The notes beneath the pieces were generated by a model. The model was given only the letters and a program-made list of their open reading frames with translations. It was not told where the DNA came from and did not search any database. Below, piece after piece: positions 33,128-41,565 of a stretch of DNA of 43,842 bases (the stretch's first letter is position 1; each line of letters starts with the position of its first letter). A program made the translations under genes and the position numbers. This stretch comes from Lachnospiraceae bacterium UBA7199 (lineage in GTDB: Bacteria; Bacillota; Clostridia; Lachnospirales; Lachnospiraceae): positions 1-43,842 of the forward strand of contig DKUR01000042.1 of NCBI GenBank assembly GCA_002490775.1, written 5' to 3'.

Positions 33128-34204
33128 TCAAATCAAGGCCTCTATAGTAATATCAGGATGAGCGCTTAAATCTATAAAACCATGATCAGTCTGTACCGTA
33201 GGAGCTGAAAGCTTATTTCTGTTTACAAAGACAATGTGCCCGGTCAGGCCGTTGCTTAACCGAACCTCATTTAATAAATAGGTGTTTACCACATTTTCCA
33301 GAAAAGTGAGAATACAGTGGGTATCATATTTTTGAAGGCCTTCACTTTCAAAAAGGGCAATTGCTTTAAAAGGGCACAAAGGACCGCGGTAAATGCGTGC
33401 GCTGGTCATTGCATCATAAACATCGGCAATAGAAACCATCTTGGCATATTTGCCAATTTTATCTCCTGTTAAATGAGAGGGGTATCCGGTGCCATCGCAG
33501 CGTTCATGATGCATTAATACTGCGTTTAAAACTTCAGGATCAAGTTGAGAGGACTGTAAGATGCGGTAACCTTCCTGCGGGTGGGTTTGTACCAGAGTGT
33601 ATTCAGAATCAGTAAGCTTACCAGGTTTTTTGATAATGTTGTCAGGGATCTTTGTTTTCCCGATATCATGAAGAAGGCCGCTTACAGTGGCCAGACAGAT
33701 TTCTTCCTCGCTCATACGCATCCATCTTGCAAAAATATTGCAGATAAGTGCCACATTCATACTATGTACATAGGTTGCGTCATCATATTCTTTCATGCAG
33801 TGAAGCATATCAAATACATTTGGATGGGTTGCACCAAGATCTAAAATATTTAAGGTGTGATTCATCAGTTTATTCACATCAAGAGGCGCGCCTTTTTCAA
33901 CTACATCATTCATTACGGATTTAAAATTGTTTACATCCTCAACAAATTCTTTGCGGAATTGGACAAAATCAGGACTCATTCGAATCTTTTCCGCGTAAGA
34001 AAGGTCGTAGGAAGAATTATCTAAAGATGCCTCAGGAGCCTGATCATCAACTTTAACAGATAAAATGGAATAAAAGGCAAGTTTGGTGATCGTGCGGTCA
34101 TTTAAAATAATTCCCTTTGGTAAAATAAGCTGATTATTATAATTAAAAACATCCTCAGCAGTAACCATGCCAGGGATTAAATTCTCAGTATTGACTCGTT
34201 TCAT
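33128..34204 (-). CDS. HD-GYP domain protein, predicted c-di-GMP phosphodiesterase
   Basis: Residues 1-55 form an N-terminal beta domain (LIPGMVTAEDVFNYNNQLILPKG) seen in many HD-GYP proteins. The HD-GYP domain follows with the histidine near VHSMN, H179-D180 in LLHDIGK, VQTHPQEGYRIL, MHHERCDGTGYP with G240-Y241-P242, and SIADVYDAMTS. All are intact, so c-di-GMP hydrolysis is expected. It is cytosolic, with no membrane helix or receiver domain. It is the second complete c-di-GMP-degrading enzyme in the window, with the EAL protein at the left end. The upstream gene on the same strand ends 86 bases earlier. Confidence 0.93.
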   Translation of the reverse strand: MKRVNTENLIPGMVTAEDVFNYNNQLILPKGIILNDRTITKLAFYSILSVKVDDQAPEASLDNSSYDLSYAEKIRMSPDFVQFRKEFVEDVNNFKSVMNDVVEKGAPLDVNKLMNHTLNILDLGATHPNVFDMLHCMKEYDDATYVHSMNVALICNIFARWMRMSEEEICLATVSGLLHDIGKTKIPDNIIKKPGKLTDSEYTLVQTHPQEGYRILQSSQLDPEVLNAVLMHHERCDGTGYPSHLTGDKIGKYAKMVSIADVYDAMTSARIYRGPLCPFKAIALFESEGLQKYDTHCILTFLENVVNTYLLNEVRLSNGLTGHIVFVNRNKLSAPTVQTDHGFIDLSAHPDITIEALI

Positions 34205-34289
34205 ACATGCCCCTTCTTTTTGAATAGTGTTTGCAGCTCCAGTTTATGCACAAGTAATTGTAGCTTATTGTAATTAAATGACAATTGTG

Positions 34290-34643
34290 TCAGTCATTTT
34301 CCCGCTCGCCCACAATAGCGCGTATAATAAGTGGAATTTTGTCCTGTTTTATCCCCCAGGCGTCTGTATAGTTTAGAGAAATGTCATTTGTTTCACAGAA
34401 TTTTCTGAGATCTAAGTAGCCGGTTAATGAAGTTTCTCCAATTTCCAATGTATAAGGGCTTTCATAGTCAAAATGAAGTGCCTCATAAAGTGCATTATTC
34501 CATCCTTCTCCCCAGTCGATAGAAATATCCATTTCAACATTTTCTAAAGCATCATTGATTTCTTCTTGTGTGGCATTGGTTGGGAGCCAGATATTGTCTG
34601 AATAGTAGCCTACGTTTTCATTGGTGATTTCATAGGATTTCAT
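34290..34643 (-). CDS. Hypothetical acidic protein
   Basis: ATG 34643 follows AGGAGG by eight bases, which decides the start over the longer frame reaching 34682. The 117 residues, beginning MKSYEITNENVGYY, are acidic, with repeated aromatic and asparagine residues and no membrane helix. No motif is recognised. The sequence suggests a compact soluble domain. It lies upstream of the HD-GYP gene on the same strand, but 85 bases separate them, so linkage is uncertain. Confidence 0.7.
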   Translation of the reverse strand: MKSYEITNENVGYYSDNIWLPTNATQEEINDALENVEMDISIDWGEGWNNALYEALHFDYESPYTLEIGETSLTGYLDLRKFCETNDISLNYTDAWGIKQDKIPLIIRAIVGEREND

Positions 34644-34765
34644 GCGGCATACCTCCTGTCGAAAAATTGATGTGAAAAACATTGGTTTTCATATTTTAAT
34701 TATATCAGTGGGGGAAAAAAAAGCAAGTGAATGAGAAATCATATAAATAATTTTATGCATTTAGG

Positions 34766-34794
34766 TTGCCATAAGTACTTAAGTCTTGTAAAAT
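34766..34794 (+). promoter_or_regulatory. Sigma-A promoter for the chemoreceptor
   Basis: TTGCCA (34766-34771), 17 bases and TAAAAT (34789-34794). No SigD (TAAA-N15-GCCGATAT) match was found here. Confidence 0.55.
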
Positions 34795-34857
34795 AAAAAA
34801 CAGACGCTATAAGACAATATTCGCAGGGACAACTGCGGTATGCAGGAAGGGATGCAA

Positions 34858-36927
34858 ATGAAAAAGACAAGTATATTTAAACAGCTTCTTTTACCAATGA
34901 TAGCAATTGTTTGCATATTAGCGGTATGTTTGACGGGAATTGTAACACTTATTTTTATGAAATCCTATGAAAGTGAAATCTATTTAAGAAGCCGGGATAA
35001 ATCCCAGTTGGTATCTGGTGAGATTGCCACTTTTTTAGATGGTGCTTACGGAATTACTGAAGAGTTATCTGTAAATCCAAGTATTTTAACGATGGAAACT
35101 GATATACAGACGCCAATTCTGGAGGATTGTGTAAGACGTAATCCATATCTGGAACTGCTTTATATTCAAGGGACGGATGGAATGCAGACGGGAAGGTCAT
35201 CAGGCGAACTTGCAGACCGGTCTACCCGCTGGTGGTTTATACAGATGATGGAACAGCAGAAGGCTTTTGTTTCAAAATCTTACTACTCCGTAAATACTGG
35301 AATGCCATGTGCTTCCATATTTTTTCCTATGTATCAGGAAACAGAGCTTGTGGGAATCTTTGCAGTGGATTTGAAACTGGATTATTTGCAGAGTCTGATA
35401 GAACAATTTTCTGATATGGAAAATGGGGAATATTCTTTTGTTATTGATGGAGAAGGCGTTGTGGTTGCCCATCCTGACAGCGTTCAAATAGAAGAACTTT
35501 ATAATTATAAGCTGCTGACCAAAACGGTATCTGCCAAGGATGAAGCAGGGCAGCCGCTTACGGATGCAGATGGCAATATTTTGACCGAGGAACAGGAAAT
35601 AGAAGTATCAGAGGATTATCAAAATATTATTTCCCAGGTGATGGCAGGAAATAATGGAAGCTGTAAGATGGAAAATGATGGAGAATCTTATTTTGTAAGC
35701 TATGCTTCTATACCTCTTAAAGGGGAATCTGATTCTTGGTCGGTGATAACCCTGCATAAAGAAAAAGCGGCGATGGCGCCGGTGTACCGCATTATTGTAA
35801 TAGCAGTGGCAGTGGATTTGCTGATCATTCTGCTGGCTGTTTTGGTGGTTACACTGCTGGCACGTAAGCTGACAAAACCTATCGTGGCCATTACACAGTT
35901 GATTGGCGATGCTTCGGAGGGAGATTTTACGGTACAGGCAGAAGAAAGCAGTAACAATGAAATCGGAACTCTTTCAAAAAGCTTTAATAAAATGACCGGA
36001 AAAATATCTATAATTCTTACGAAAATTGCCTCAATCAGTGGAGAAGTGGTGAAAAGTTCCGGGGATTTGAAACAGATAGAGGAAGATGTGGAGACAACAA
36101 GTCAGGCAGTTCGGAAAATATCAGACGGTACGGATGCCCAGAATGCAGATGTAGGGCAGGTGGTGATTCAAGAAGAGGAACTGGAAGAAAAATTTGGACA
36201 GCTTCAGGAGAAAAGCGGGCTTTTACTGACGGACGCACAGAATACTATTTTTTCTGGAGAAAAAGGTATGGAGAGTGTTTCGGAGCTTAAGAAACAGAAC
36301 GAAGCGGCATCAGAAAAAATGGAGGAAGCTTTTGAAAAAATTCAGAAATTAGATGAGCAGTCTCAAAAGATTTCGGGTATCTTAAATACCATCAATGAGA
36401 TTTCTTCTCAGACGGGGCTCCTTGCTTTAAATGCATCCATTGAGGCGGCACGTGCAGGAGAACATGGAAGAGGATTTGCTGTGGTGGCAGAATCTATTGG
36501 AAAGCTTGCAGGTGATTCAAGGGCGGCAACTGCCAATATAGAAAATATTATTGTTGAATTGTGCAGAGATGTGTCTGATACGGTTGAAAATATAGAATCT
36601 GTCCGTATAGGAATAGATGGACAGACGCAGGCAGTGGATAAAGTACAGGATACATTTACAGATTTCCGCAAGCTGGCAGAAAAGACAAAAGAATCGGTCA
36701 GCAGTATGGAAGCGTTGATTGAGGAGATGCATCAATGTGACCGGTCCGTAGTGAGCGCTGTGGAACGAATCCGGGATATATCTTCAAATACAGCAGAACT
36801 GACAGAAAAAGTGGCGGATTCCTTAGAAGAACAACTGAGGGGAATTAAAAATGTGGCAAAGCGTATAGATGATTTGTCAATGGTTTCAAAAGAAATGGAA
36901 CAGGAAATGACCAGATTTAAGTTGTAA
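34858..36927 (+). CDS. Methyl-accepting chemotaxis protein (dCache-HAMP-MCP signal)
   Basis: From ATG 34858, chosen for the GGAAGGG upstream, there are 689 residues. A first membrane helix (about 14-36) and a second (about 309-332) flank a double-Cache-like extracytoplasmic domain (LLYIQGTDG, VFSVD-like FAVDLKLDYLQ and YSFVIDGEGVVVAHP). A HAMP linker follows (ARKLTKPIVAITQLIGDASEGDF), then a long MCP signalling coil with the hairpin tip INEISSQTGLLALNASIEAARAGEHGRGFAVVAESIGKLA. It should pass ligand signals to a CheA/CheW array. The tip is complete. No che or flagellar genes are in the window. The ligand is unknown; dCache domains often bind amino acids. Confidence 0.93.
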   Translation: MKKTSIFKQLLLPMIAIVCILAVCLTGIVTLIFMKSYESEIYLRSRDKSQLVSGEIATFLDGAYGITEELSVNPSILTMETDIQTPILEDCVRRNPYLELLYIQGTDGMQTGRSSGELADRSTRWWFIQMMEQQKAFVSKSYYSVNTGMPCASIFFPMYQETELVGIFAVDLKLDYLQSLIEQFSDMENGEYSFVIDGEGVVVAHPDSVQIEELYNYKLLTKTVSAKDEAGQPLTDADGNILTEEQEIEVSEDYQNIISQVMAGNNGSCKMENDGESYFVSYASIPLKGESDSWSVITLHKEKAAMAPVYRIIVIAVAVDLLIILLAVLVVTLLARKLTKPIVAITQLIGDASEGDFTVQAEESSNNEIGTLSKSFNKMTGKISIILTKIASISGEVVKSSGDLKQIEEDVETTSQAVRKISDGTDAQNADVGQVVIQEEELEEKFGQLQEKSGLLLTDAQNTIFSGEKGMESVSELKKQNEAASEKMEEAFEKIQKLDEQSQKISGILNTINEISSQTGLLALNASIEAARAGEHGRGFAVVAESIGKLAGDSRAATANIENIIVELCRDVSDTVENIESVRIGIDGQTQAVDKVQDTFTDFRKLAEKTKESVSSMEALIEEMHQCDRSVVSAVERIRDISSNTAELTEKVADSLEEQLRGIKNVAKRIDDLSMVSKEMEQEMTRFKL

Positions 36928-36939
36928 GGGGACTTCTGT

Positions 36940-37245
36940 ATGGGAAAAGTTAAAATTACTGTTTTAAAGAAAGAGTTTTATTCTGATTTTGCAGAAGAAT
37001 ATTTAACAGAAGGGAAAGAAGCCGGTGCCTGTTCTCTTTTAAACGAAGATGATGTGTTCATCTATGAAGGCAGTGCCAGAATGCCGGAAGGATTTTGCCC
37101 TTGGGCGTGGATTGACATTTATCCTAACGTAAGTGCCATTGCATCCGGTGCAACCTATACCCCGTGGAGTAATAAAGAGAGGCAGACCATTGTCTGTTGT
37201 ACAGACGGAATACGTCCGGTTGTTTTTAAGGTTGAAGCATATTGA
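36940..37245 (+). CDS. TIGR04076 family protein
   Basis: A 101-residue protein with the family pattern KVKITVLKKEF near the start, EGFCPWAWIDIYPNVSAIASG, and IVCCTDGIRPVVFKVE at the end. The conserved cysteines (C77-type positions in FCPWAW and VCCTDG) suggest a metal or redox site. Function is unknown. AAGGGGACTTCTGT precedes ATG 36940, and it begins 12 bases after the chemoreceptor, so they are probably co-transcribed. The minus-35 of the next transcription unit overlaps its stop codon. Confidence 0.85.
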   Translation: MGKVKITVLKKEFYSDFAEEYLTEGKEAGACSLLNEDDVFIYEGSARMPEGFCPWAWIDIYPNVSAIASGATYTPWSNKERQTIVCCTDGIRPVVFKVEAY

Positions 37246-37270
37246 CAAAACAGTATAGATGGTGTAATCT
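37242..37270 (+). promoter_or_regulatory. Sigma-A promoter for the SAM-riboswitch/metK unit
   Basis: TTGACA (37242-37247), 17 bases and TAATCT (37265-37270). The minus-35 includes the TGA stop codon of the TIGR04076 gene. Confidence 0.75.
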
Positions 37271-37308
37271 GTGTATAGATAAGATATGAAAATTCAATAT
37301 TGTGCAGA

Positions 37309-37427
37309 ATCTCTTATTCAGAGTGGTGGAGGTACATAGGACCTGAGAAGCCACGGCAACCCCATAATGGAAGGTGCCTACCTGAGCGAGCAAGGAGCCA
37401 AATGGCAAATCGAACAATAAGAGGATT
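37309..37427 (+). ncRNA. SAM-I (S-box) riboswitch
   Basis: The S-box core is easily seen: CTCTTAT (37311-37317) pairing with ATAAGAG (37417-37423) as P1, AGAGTGGTGGAGG, ACCTGAGAAGCC, CGGCAACC, GGTGCCTACC and GAGCGAGCAAGGAGCC. It lies just before an intrinsic terminator and metK, the normal context. SAM binding should favour termination and so reduce metK expression. Confidence 0.95.
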
Positions 37428-37444
37428 TGATTATCGATCGTCGG

Positions 37445-37480
37445 ATCCGCTTATTTGAATAAAGTAAGCGGATTTTTTTT
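37445..37480 (+). terminator. Riboswitch expression-platform terminator
   Basis: ATCCGCTTA (37445-37453) pairs with TAAGCGGAT (37465-37473), followed by an eight-T run. It is the terminator controlled by the S-box. Confidence 0.9.
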
Positions 37481-37520
37481 AACATAAGAATGGCTGGCAA
37501 AGCCTGGCATCCTTATGTTA
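37480..37520. repeat. Dispersed palindromic repeat, copy 2
   Basis: TAACATAAGAAT (37480-37491) pairs with ATCCTTATGTTA (37509-37520), one mismatch, around GGCTGGCAAAGCCTGGC. It shares its core with 26105-26157 but differs in stem bases on both arms. It lies between the riboswitch terminator and the metK ribosome site. Confidence 0.8.
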
Positions 37521-37577
37521 TGCACAGAGGCGCATGAGAAAATTTATTAACAAATTGAAACGAAAAGGAGAAAGAAA

Positions 37578-38765
37578 ATGGAAAAAAGATTATTTACTTC
37601 CGAATCAGTAACAGAAGGCCATCCCGACAAAGTCTGCGATGCTATTTCAGACGCTATTCTTGACGCATGTATGGAAAAAGATCCTATGAGCCGTGTGGCA
37701 TGTGAGACTGCAACCTGTACAGGATTTGTGCTTGTGACAGGTGAAATCACCACAAAAGCCTATGTAGATATCCAGAAGGTAGTGCGTGACACCGTTAAGG
37801 AGATCGGCTACACCAAGTCAGAATATGGCTTTGATGGAAATACTTGTGCAGTACTGGTTGCAATTGACGAGCAGTCTACGGATATTGCAATGGGTGTTGA
37901 CAAAGCACTGGAAGCGAAAGAAAACAAAATGTCTGATGCAGAGATTGAAGCCATTGGAGCAGGCGATCAGGGCATGATGTTTGGCTATGCTACCAACGAA
38001 ACAGAAGAATATATGCCTTATTCTATTTCCCTTGCACATAAACTGGCACTTCAGCTTACAAAGGTCCGCAAGGACGGTACATTAAAGTATTTAAGACCAG
38101 ACGGAAAGAGCCAGGTTTCCGTAGAGTATGATGAAGCAGGAAAGCCCATCCGTTTAGAGGCAGTCGTTTTATCTACCCAGCATGATGATGATGTAACACA
38201 GGAGCAAATCCATGAGGACATTAAGAAGTATGTATTTGATCCTATTCTTCCCAAGGAGCTTTTGGATGAAAATACCAAATACTTTATTAACCCTACCGGA
38301 CGTTTTGTAATTGGCGGACCTCATGGGGATGCAGGCCTTACCGGACGTAAAATTATTGTAGACACCTATGGCGGATATGCACGTCATGGCGGCGGTGCTT
38401 TTTCTGGAAAGGACTGCACCAAGGTTGACAGAAGCGCTGCTTATGCAGCCCGTTATGTGGCAAAGAACATTGTGGCAGCAGGACTTGCCGATAAGTGTGA
38501 AATTCAGCTTTCTTATGCCATCGGTGTTGCACAGCCTACCTCTATTATGATAGATACTTTTGGAACAGGCAAGCTTTCTAATGAAAAGCTGGTGGATGTT
38601 GTAAGAGAGAATTTTGACCTGCGTCCTGCAGGAATTATCAAGATGCTTGATCTGCGCCGCCCCATCTACAAGCAGACTGCTGCTTACGGACATTTTGGAC
38701 GTAACGATCTTGATCTGCCTTGGGAAAAGCTTGACAAAGTGGATGTACTTAAAAAATATTTATAA
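37578..38765 (+). CDS. metK: S-adenosylmethionine synthetase
   Basis: A 395-residue MetK with all main signatures: FTSESVTEGHPDKVCDAISDAILDA at the N terminus, GAGDQGMMFGYA (hexapeptide region), GGPHGDAGLTGRKIIVDTYGG and the GGGAFSGKDCTKVDRSAAY phosphate-binding loop. It makes SAM from methionine and ATP. Regulation by the upstream S-box is direct. AAAGGAGAAAG precedes ATG 37578. A terminator follows, so it is a single-gene unit. Confidence 0.98.
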   Translation: MEKRLFTSESVTEGHPDKVCDAISDAILDACMEKDPMSRVACETATCTGFVLVTGEITTKAYVDIQKVVRDTVKEIGYTKSEYGFDGNTCAVLVAIDEQSTDIAMGVDKALEAKENKMSDAEIEAIGAGDQGMMFGYATNETEEYMPYSISLAHKLALQLTKVRKDGTLKYLRPDGKSQVSVEYDEAGKPIRLEAVVLSTQHDDDVTQEQIHEDIKKYVFDPILPKELLDENTKYFINPTGRFVIGGPHGDAGLTGRKIIVDTYGGYARHGGGAFSGKDCTKVDRSAAYAARYVAKNIVAAGLADKCEIQLSYAIGVAQPTSIMIDTFGTGKLSNEKLVDVVRENFDLRPAGIIKMLDLRRPIYKQTAAYGHFGRNDLDLPWEKLDKVDVLKKYL

Positions 38766-38805
38766 GATTTTAGAGTAGTAAATATAAAAATTTCTCTAAA
38801 CACAT

Positions 38806-38843
38806 AAGCCATAGATCATAAAAATGACCTATGGCTTTTTTAT
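38806..38843 (+). terminator. Terminator after metK
   Basis: AAGCCATAG (38806-38814) pairs with CTATGGCTT (38829-38837), extended by TCA/TGA across one mismatch, followed by six T in total on the 3' side. Confidence 0.8.
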
Positions 38844-38912
38844 ATCTTTTATTCTGCCAGAGTGGATTATCAGCCAATTTCTGAAAAACGAAAAAAGCAT
38901 TAATATTATAGA

Positions 38913-38970
38913 TTGACAAAACGGTCTATAAAGTATAGACTAACATCAACAGGTCTATCTGCTATAGACC
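38913..38970 (+). promoter_or_regulatory. Promoter with two BlaI-type operators (first repressor-protease pair)
   Basis: TTGACA (38913-38918), 17 bases, TAGACT (38936-38941). Two palindromes lie here: GGTCTAT-N5-ATAGACT (38923-38941), which covers the minus-10, and GGTCTAT-N5-ATAGACC (38952-38970). Their centres are 29 bases apart. They are expected sites of the BlaI-like repressor encoded at 39026, giving self-repression. Confidence 0.7.
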
Positions 38971-39025
38971 AAATTAGTAAAGAGGTTTGTCTGAAAATAT
39001 AGGAAAACAGTAAGGGAGAAAATGA

Positions 39026-39388
39026 ATGGGAAATTATAAGCTTGCAGAAGCAGAAGAAAAATTTGCTGAAATCATATGGGCGCATGAGCCGGTAAGTTCG
39101 CCGGAACTGGTAAAAATTTGCGAAAAAGAAATGAACTGGAAGAAATCAACTACCTATACCGTATTAAAAAAGTTGTGTCAAAGAGGGATTTTTCAAAATG
39201 AAAATGCAATTGTAACAGCCCGGATGAGCAGGGAAAAATTTTATGGAATGCAGAGCCGGAAGTATGTGGAGGATGTGTTTGCCGGTTCACTTCCCAAATT
39301 TCTTACTGCATTTTGCGGGGGAAGAAAATTAACCGCGAAAGAAGTGGAAGAGATGCAGCAGTTTATTGACGAATATCAGGAAAAGTAA
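39026..39388 (+). CDS. BlaI/MecI-family repressor (first pair)
   Basis: A 120-residue winged-helix repressor: LAEAEEKFAEIIWAHEPVSSPELVKICEKEMNWKKSTTYTVLKKLCQRGIFQ is the characteristic BlaI DNA-binding region (about 6-58), followed by a dimerisation helix. AGGGAGAAAATGA precedes ATG 39026. In the BlaI/BlaR1 type the membrane protease triggers repressor cleavage, and the M56 gene follows by four bases. Two palindromes in its promoter are likely targets. Confidence 0.93.
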   Translation: MGNYKLAEAEEKFAEIIWAHEPVSSPELVKICEKEMNWKKSTTYTVLKKLCQRGIFQNENAIVTARMSREKFYGMQSRKYVEDVFAGSLPKFLTAFCGGRKLTAKEVEEMQQFIDEYQEK

Positions 39389-39392
39389 CTAA

Positions 39393-41075
39393 GTGAAGAG
39401 AGCAAGCGGGAAAGGCATGGGTATAAAAATGATCAGAATATTTATTACAGTGTTGAATATGAGTTATGTGGCGTCAATTGTTATTTTGGCAGTTTTGCTG
39501 TTAAGATTTTTTCTAAAGCCTGCGCCAAGGATTTTTTCCTATTGTTTATGGCTGGCGGTATATTTACGTCTCTTATGCCCTATTTCCCTTCACGCAAATT
39601 GGGGCGTTATTCCTGCCGAAAAACTGGTGGAAATTGGTGACGACACAAATTTTTTTGTATGGGAAAACGATGAAAGCGGGTTAAATGGACTTAAGGAGCT
39701 GTATGGTGTATACAATGTTTATGATTTAGAAAGGATTAATGGTAATGAAGGACTTGAAAATGTCTGGTATAAGGGAAAAGAATATTCTTTGCAGAAAGTG
39801 AATGCATTTTTTTCTAAAGTGGGCGGCATTTGGGCAGGGCTGACTGCAATCTGGGGAATAGGGGTAATTTTGCTGATTGTGTATGGCGCTGCCAGTTATT
39901 TTATTTTCAGATCAAGGTTAAAAAAATGTGGTACAAGCAATGTAAGTGAAGGTGAAATGGAAAACAATGGTTTTACAGTGGTAATTTCAGATAAGATTAG
40001 AATGCCTTTTGTGGCAGGAGCATTAAGACCTGCATTGCTGCCGGTGCCGGTCAAACCAGTGATATACCTGCCGGAAGGACTTGACAAGATGCAGACGAAA
40101 ATGATTATGGAGCATGAAAAAATGCATATCCGGCGAAAAGACTATCTGATAAAGCCAGTTGCATATCTGACACTATGCCTGCACTGGTTTAACCCGCTGG
40201 TGTGGTTTGCCTTTTATTACATGGAGCAGGATATGGAGATTTCCTGTGATGAGGCAGTGCTGAAAAAAATAGGACATGATAATAATAAAGAATATGCCAG
40301 GACGCTTTTGGCATTTTCAGGACAGCGTGACATAAAATTGGGCTATCCCATTGGTTTTGGAGAAAACAGCGTAAAGAAAAGAATTAAAAAAGCGGTAAAG
40401 CAGAGGGAGACAAAAAAATGGGTTACGATAGCAGCGGCTTTGGTGGCAGCGGCAGCAGTCATTTTATTGCTGGTTGATGGAAATTTTACTAAGCAAGAGC
40501 CTTCTGTAGAAGTAAAAGAAGCATCCTATGCAGGTCAGGAAGAGAATGCTTCTAATGGTGTGGCAGGAACGGATGAAAATGCGGAGGTGATCTATTTGCC
40601 GGATGAGAAGATTACAACTACGGCTATTGCGCCACAAGCTCCCCAGACAGTAGATCATTTTTTCTATGCTTCACAGCCCGGGGAGGAAAATAGCCTGACA
40701 GGTAATGGGGAAGATAATGCGACGGAAGGCAAAACCGATTATACAGAAGCAGAATATATTTATGAAGAAACTAATGCAGCCGGCATAATGAAAAATTCCG
40801 TACTAAGGGTGGTGGAACGATATGAGAGTTTCGGCCTTAGTGCAGAAATTTATGAAAATGATTATCAGCTTTACTTTGAAGGTGAGCCGATACGTTTTTT
40901 TGCTGATAATAAGGATGGCTGGAATTCCGGTAATTTTAGCGGAATCGTATTGTCAAGACCTGCCAGTGACGAGAATGGGCATACCGGTATTATGACGCAG
41001 TATGATGAAAATGGAAATGTAGTGGGAATGATTCAGCTTTCGGAGGACCAGTTAAATCAGCTTTTGGGGGATTGA
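39393..41075 (+). CDS. BlaR1-like M56 membrane metalloprotease/sensor (first pair)
   Basis: Several membrane helices in the first 120 residues, then the cytosolic zinc protease motif H241-E242-x2-H245 in MEHEKMHIRRKDY and FNPLVWFAFYYMEQDMEISCDEAVL, the standard M56 pattern. A further helix (about 347-363) leads to an extracytoplasmic C-terminal part of about 195 residues. That part is not a penicillin-binding domain: it is acidic with repeats of EN/GE and has no SxxK-type active site, so it senses something other than beta-lactams by that route. The start is uncertain: GTG 39393 or ATG 39417. It is four bases after the repressor gene. Confidence 0.88.
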   Translation: MKRASGKGMGIKMIRIFITVLNMSYVASIVILAVLLLRFFLKPAPRIFSYCLWLAVYLRLLCPISLHANWGVIPAEKLVEIGDDTNFFVWENDESGLNGLKELYGVYNVYDLERINGNEGLENVWYKGKEYSLQKVNAFFSKVGGIWAGLTAIWGIGVILLIVYGAASYFIFRSRLKKCGTSNVSEGEMENNGFTVVISDKIRMPFVAGALRPALLPVPVKPVIYLPEGLDKMQTKMIMEHEKMHIRRKDYLIKPVAYLTLCLHWFNPLVWFAFYYMEQDMEISCDEAVLKKIGHDNNKEYARTLLAFSGQRDIKLGYPIGFGENSVKKRIKKAVKQRETKKWVTIAAALVAAAAVILLLVDGNFTKQEPSVEVKEASYAGQEENASNGVAGTDENAEVIYLPDEKITTTAIAPQAPQTVDHFFYASQPGEENSLTGNGEDNATEGKTDYTEAEYIYEETNAAGIMKNSVLRVVERYESFGLSAEIYENDYQLYFEGEPIRFFADNKDGWNSGNFSGIVLSRPASDENGHTGIMTQYDENGNVVGMIQLSEDQLNQLLGD

Positions 41076-41122
41076 CAATCTGTGTCTACAGATGTAAACT
41101 ATAGCTGTCTACATAAGTAGTC
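41072..41122 (+). promoter_or_regulatory. Promoter with BlaI-type operators (second pair)
   Basis: TTGACA (41072-41077), 17 bases, TAAACT (41095-41100). The first palindrome GTCTACA-N2-TGTAAAC (41084-41099) covers spacer and minus-10 and fits TACA-N2-TGTA. The second, GTCTAC-N4-GTAGTC (41107-41122), lies 23 bases on. The minus-35 overlaps the preceding stop codon. Confidence 0.7.
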
Positions 41123-41169
41123 TTATGTGTATAACAGAAGGATACATAAGGGAAGGCAGGTATAGTTTG

Positions 41170-41544
41170 ATGAAAAAGAAAGTAACAGTTTCCGATGCAG
41201 AGCTGGAAATTCTGGAGGTTTTATGGTCGGCAGACACTGCTTTAAATGCCAGTGAAATCCGCACTCGTCTTGAGGAAAATAAGAACTGGGAGAGAACAAC
41301 GGTTTTGACGCTGATACAAAGGCTTTTAAAAAAGGAAGTGATCAGTCAGGAAAAGAGGGAAGTATATTATTATGTTCCCTGCATAAAGCGTGAGGAATAT
41401 GTAAAAGAAGAAACGAAAAATTTTGTGGATAAATTTTTTAAGGGCAGTTCCAGAAATCTGGCTGCTGCACTGGTAAACAGTGAGGCACTGACAAAAGAAG
41501 ATATAGAGGAACTTCGCAATTTCTTCAATCAGACAATGGGTTAA
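41170..41544 (+). CDS. BlaI/MecI-family repressor (second pair)
   Basis: From ATG 41170 there are 124 residues with the BlaI helix-turn-helix: VSDAELEILEVLWSADTALNASEIRTRLEENKNWERTTVLTLIQRLLKKEVI. ATG 41170 is preferred because the in-frame ATG at 41125 would sit only about 18 bases after the predicted transcript start; GGAAGGCAGG lies before 41170. The second M56 protein starts 21 bases after it. Its operators differ from those of the first pair, so the two should be independent circuits. Confidence 0.92.
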   Translation: MKKKVTVSDAELEILEVLWSADTALNASEIRTRLEENKNWERTTVLTLIQRLLKKEVISQEKREVYYYVPCIKREEYVKEETKNFVDKFFKGSSRNLAAALVNSEALTKEDIEELRNFFNQTMG

Positions 41545-41565
41545 GGCAGACAGGAGGGAATAAAT

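Noticed and set aside
34690..34857. Possible c-di-GMP riboswitch before the chemoreceptor
   Set aside because: Neither the GEMM-I core nor its tetraloop receptor could be found; only a sigma-A promoter was supported.
38169..38693. Minus-strand open frame of 174 codons
   Set aside because: It is antisense to metK, whose reading frame is certain.
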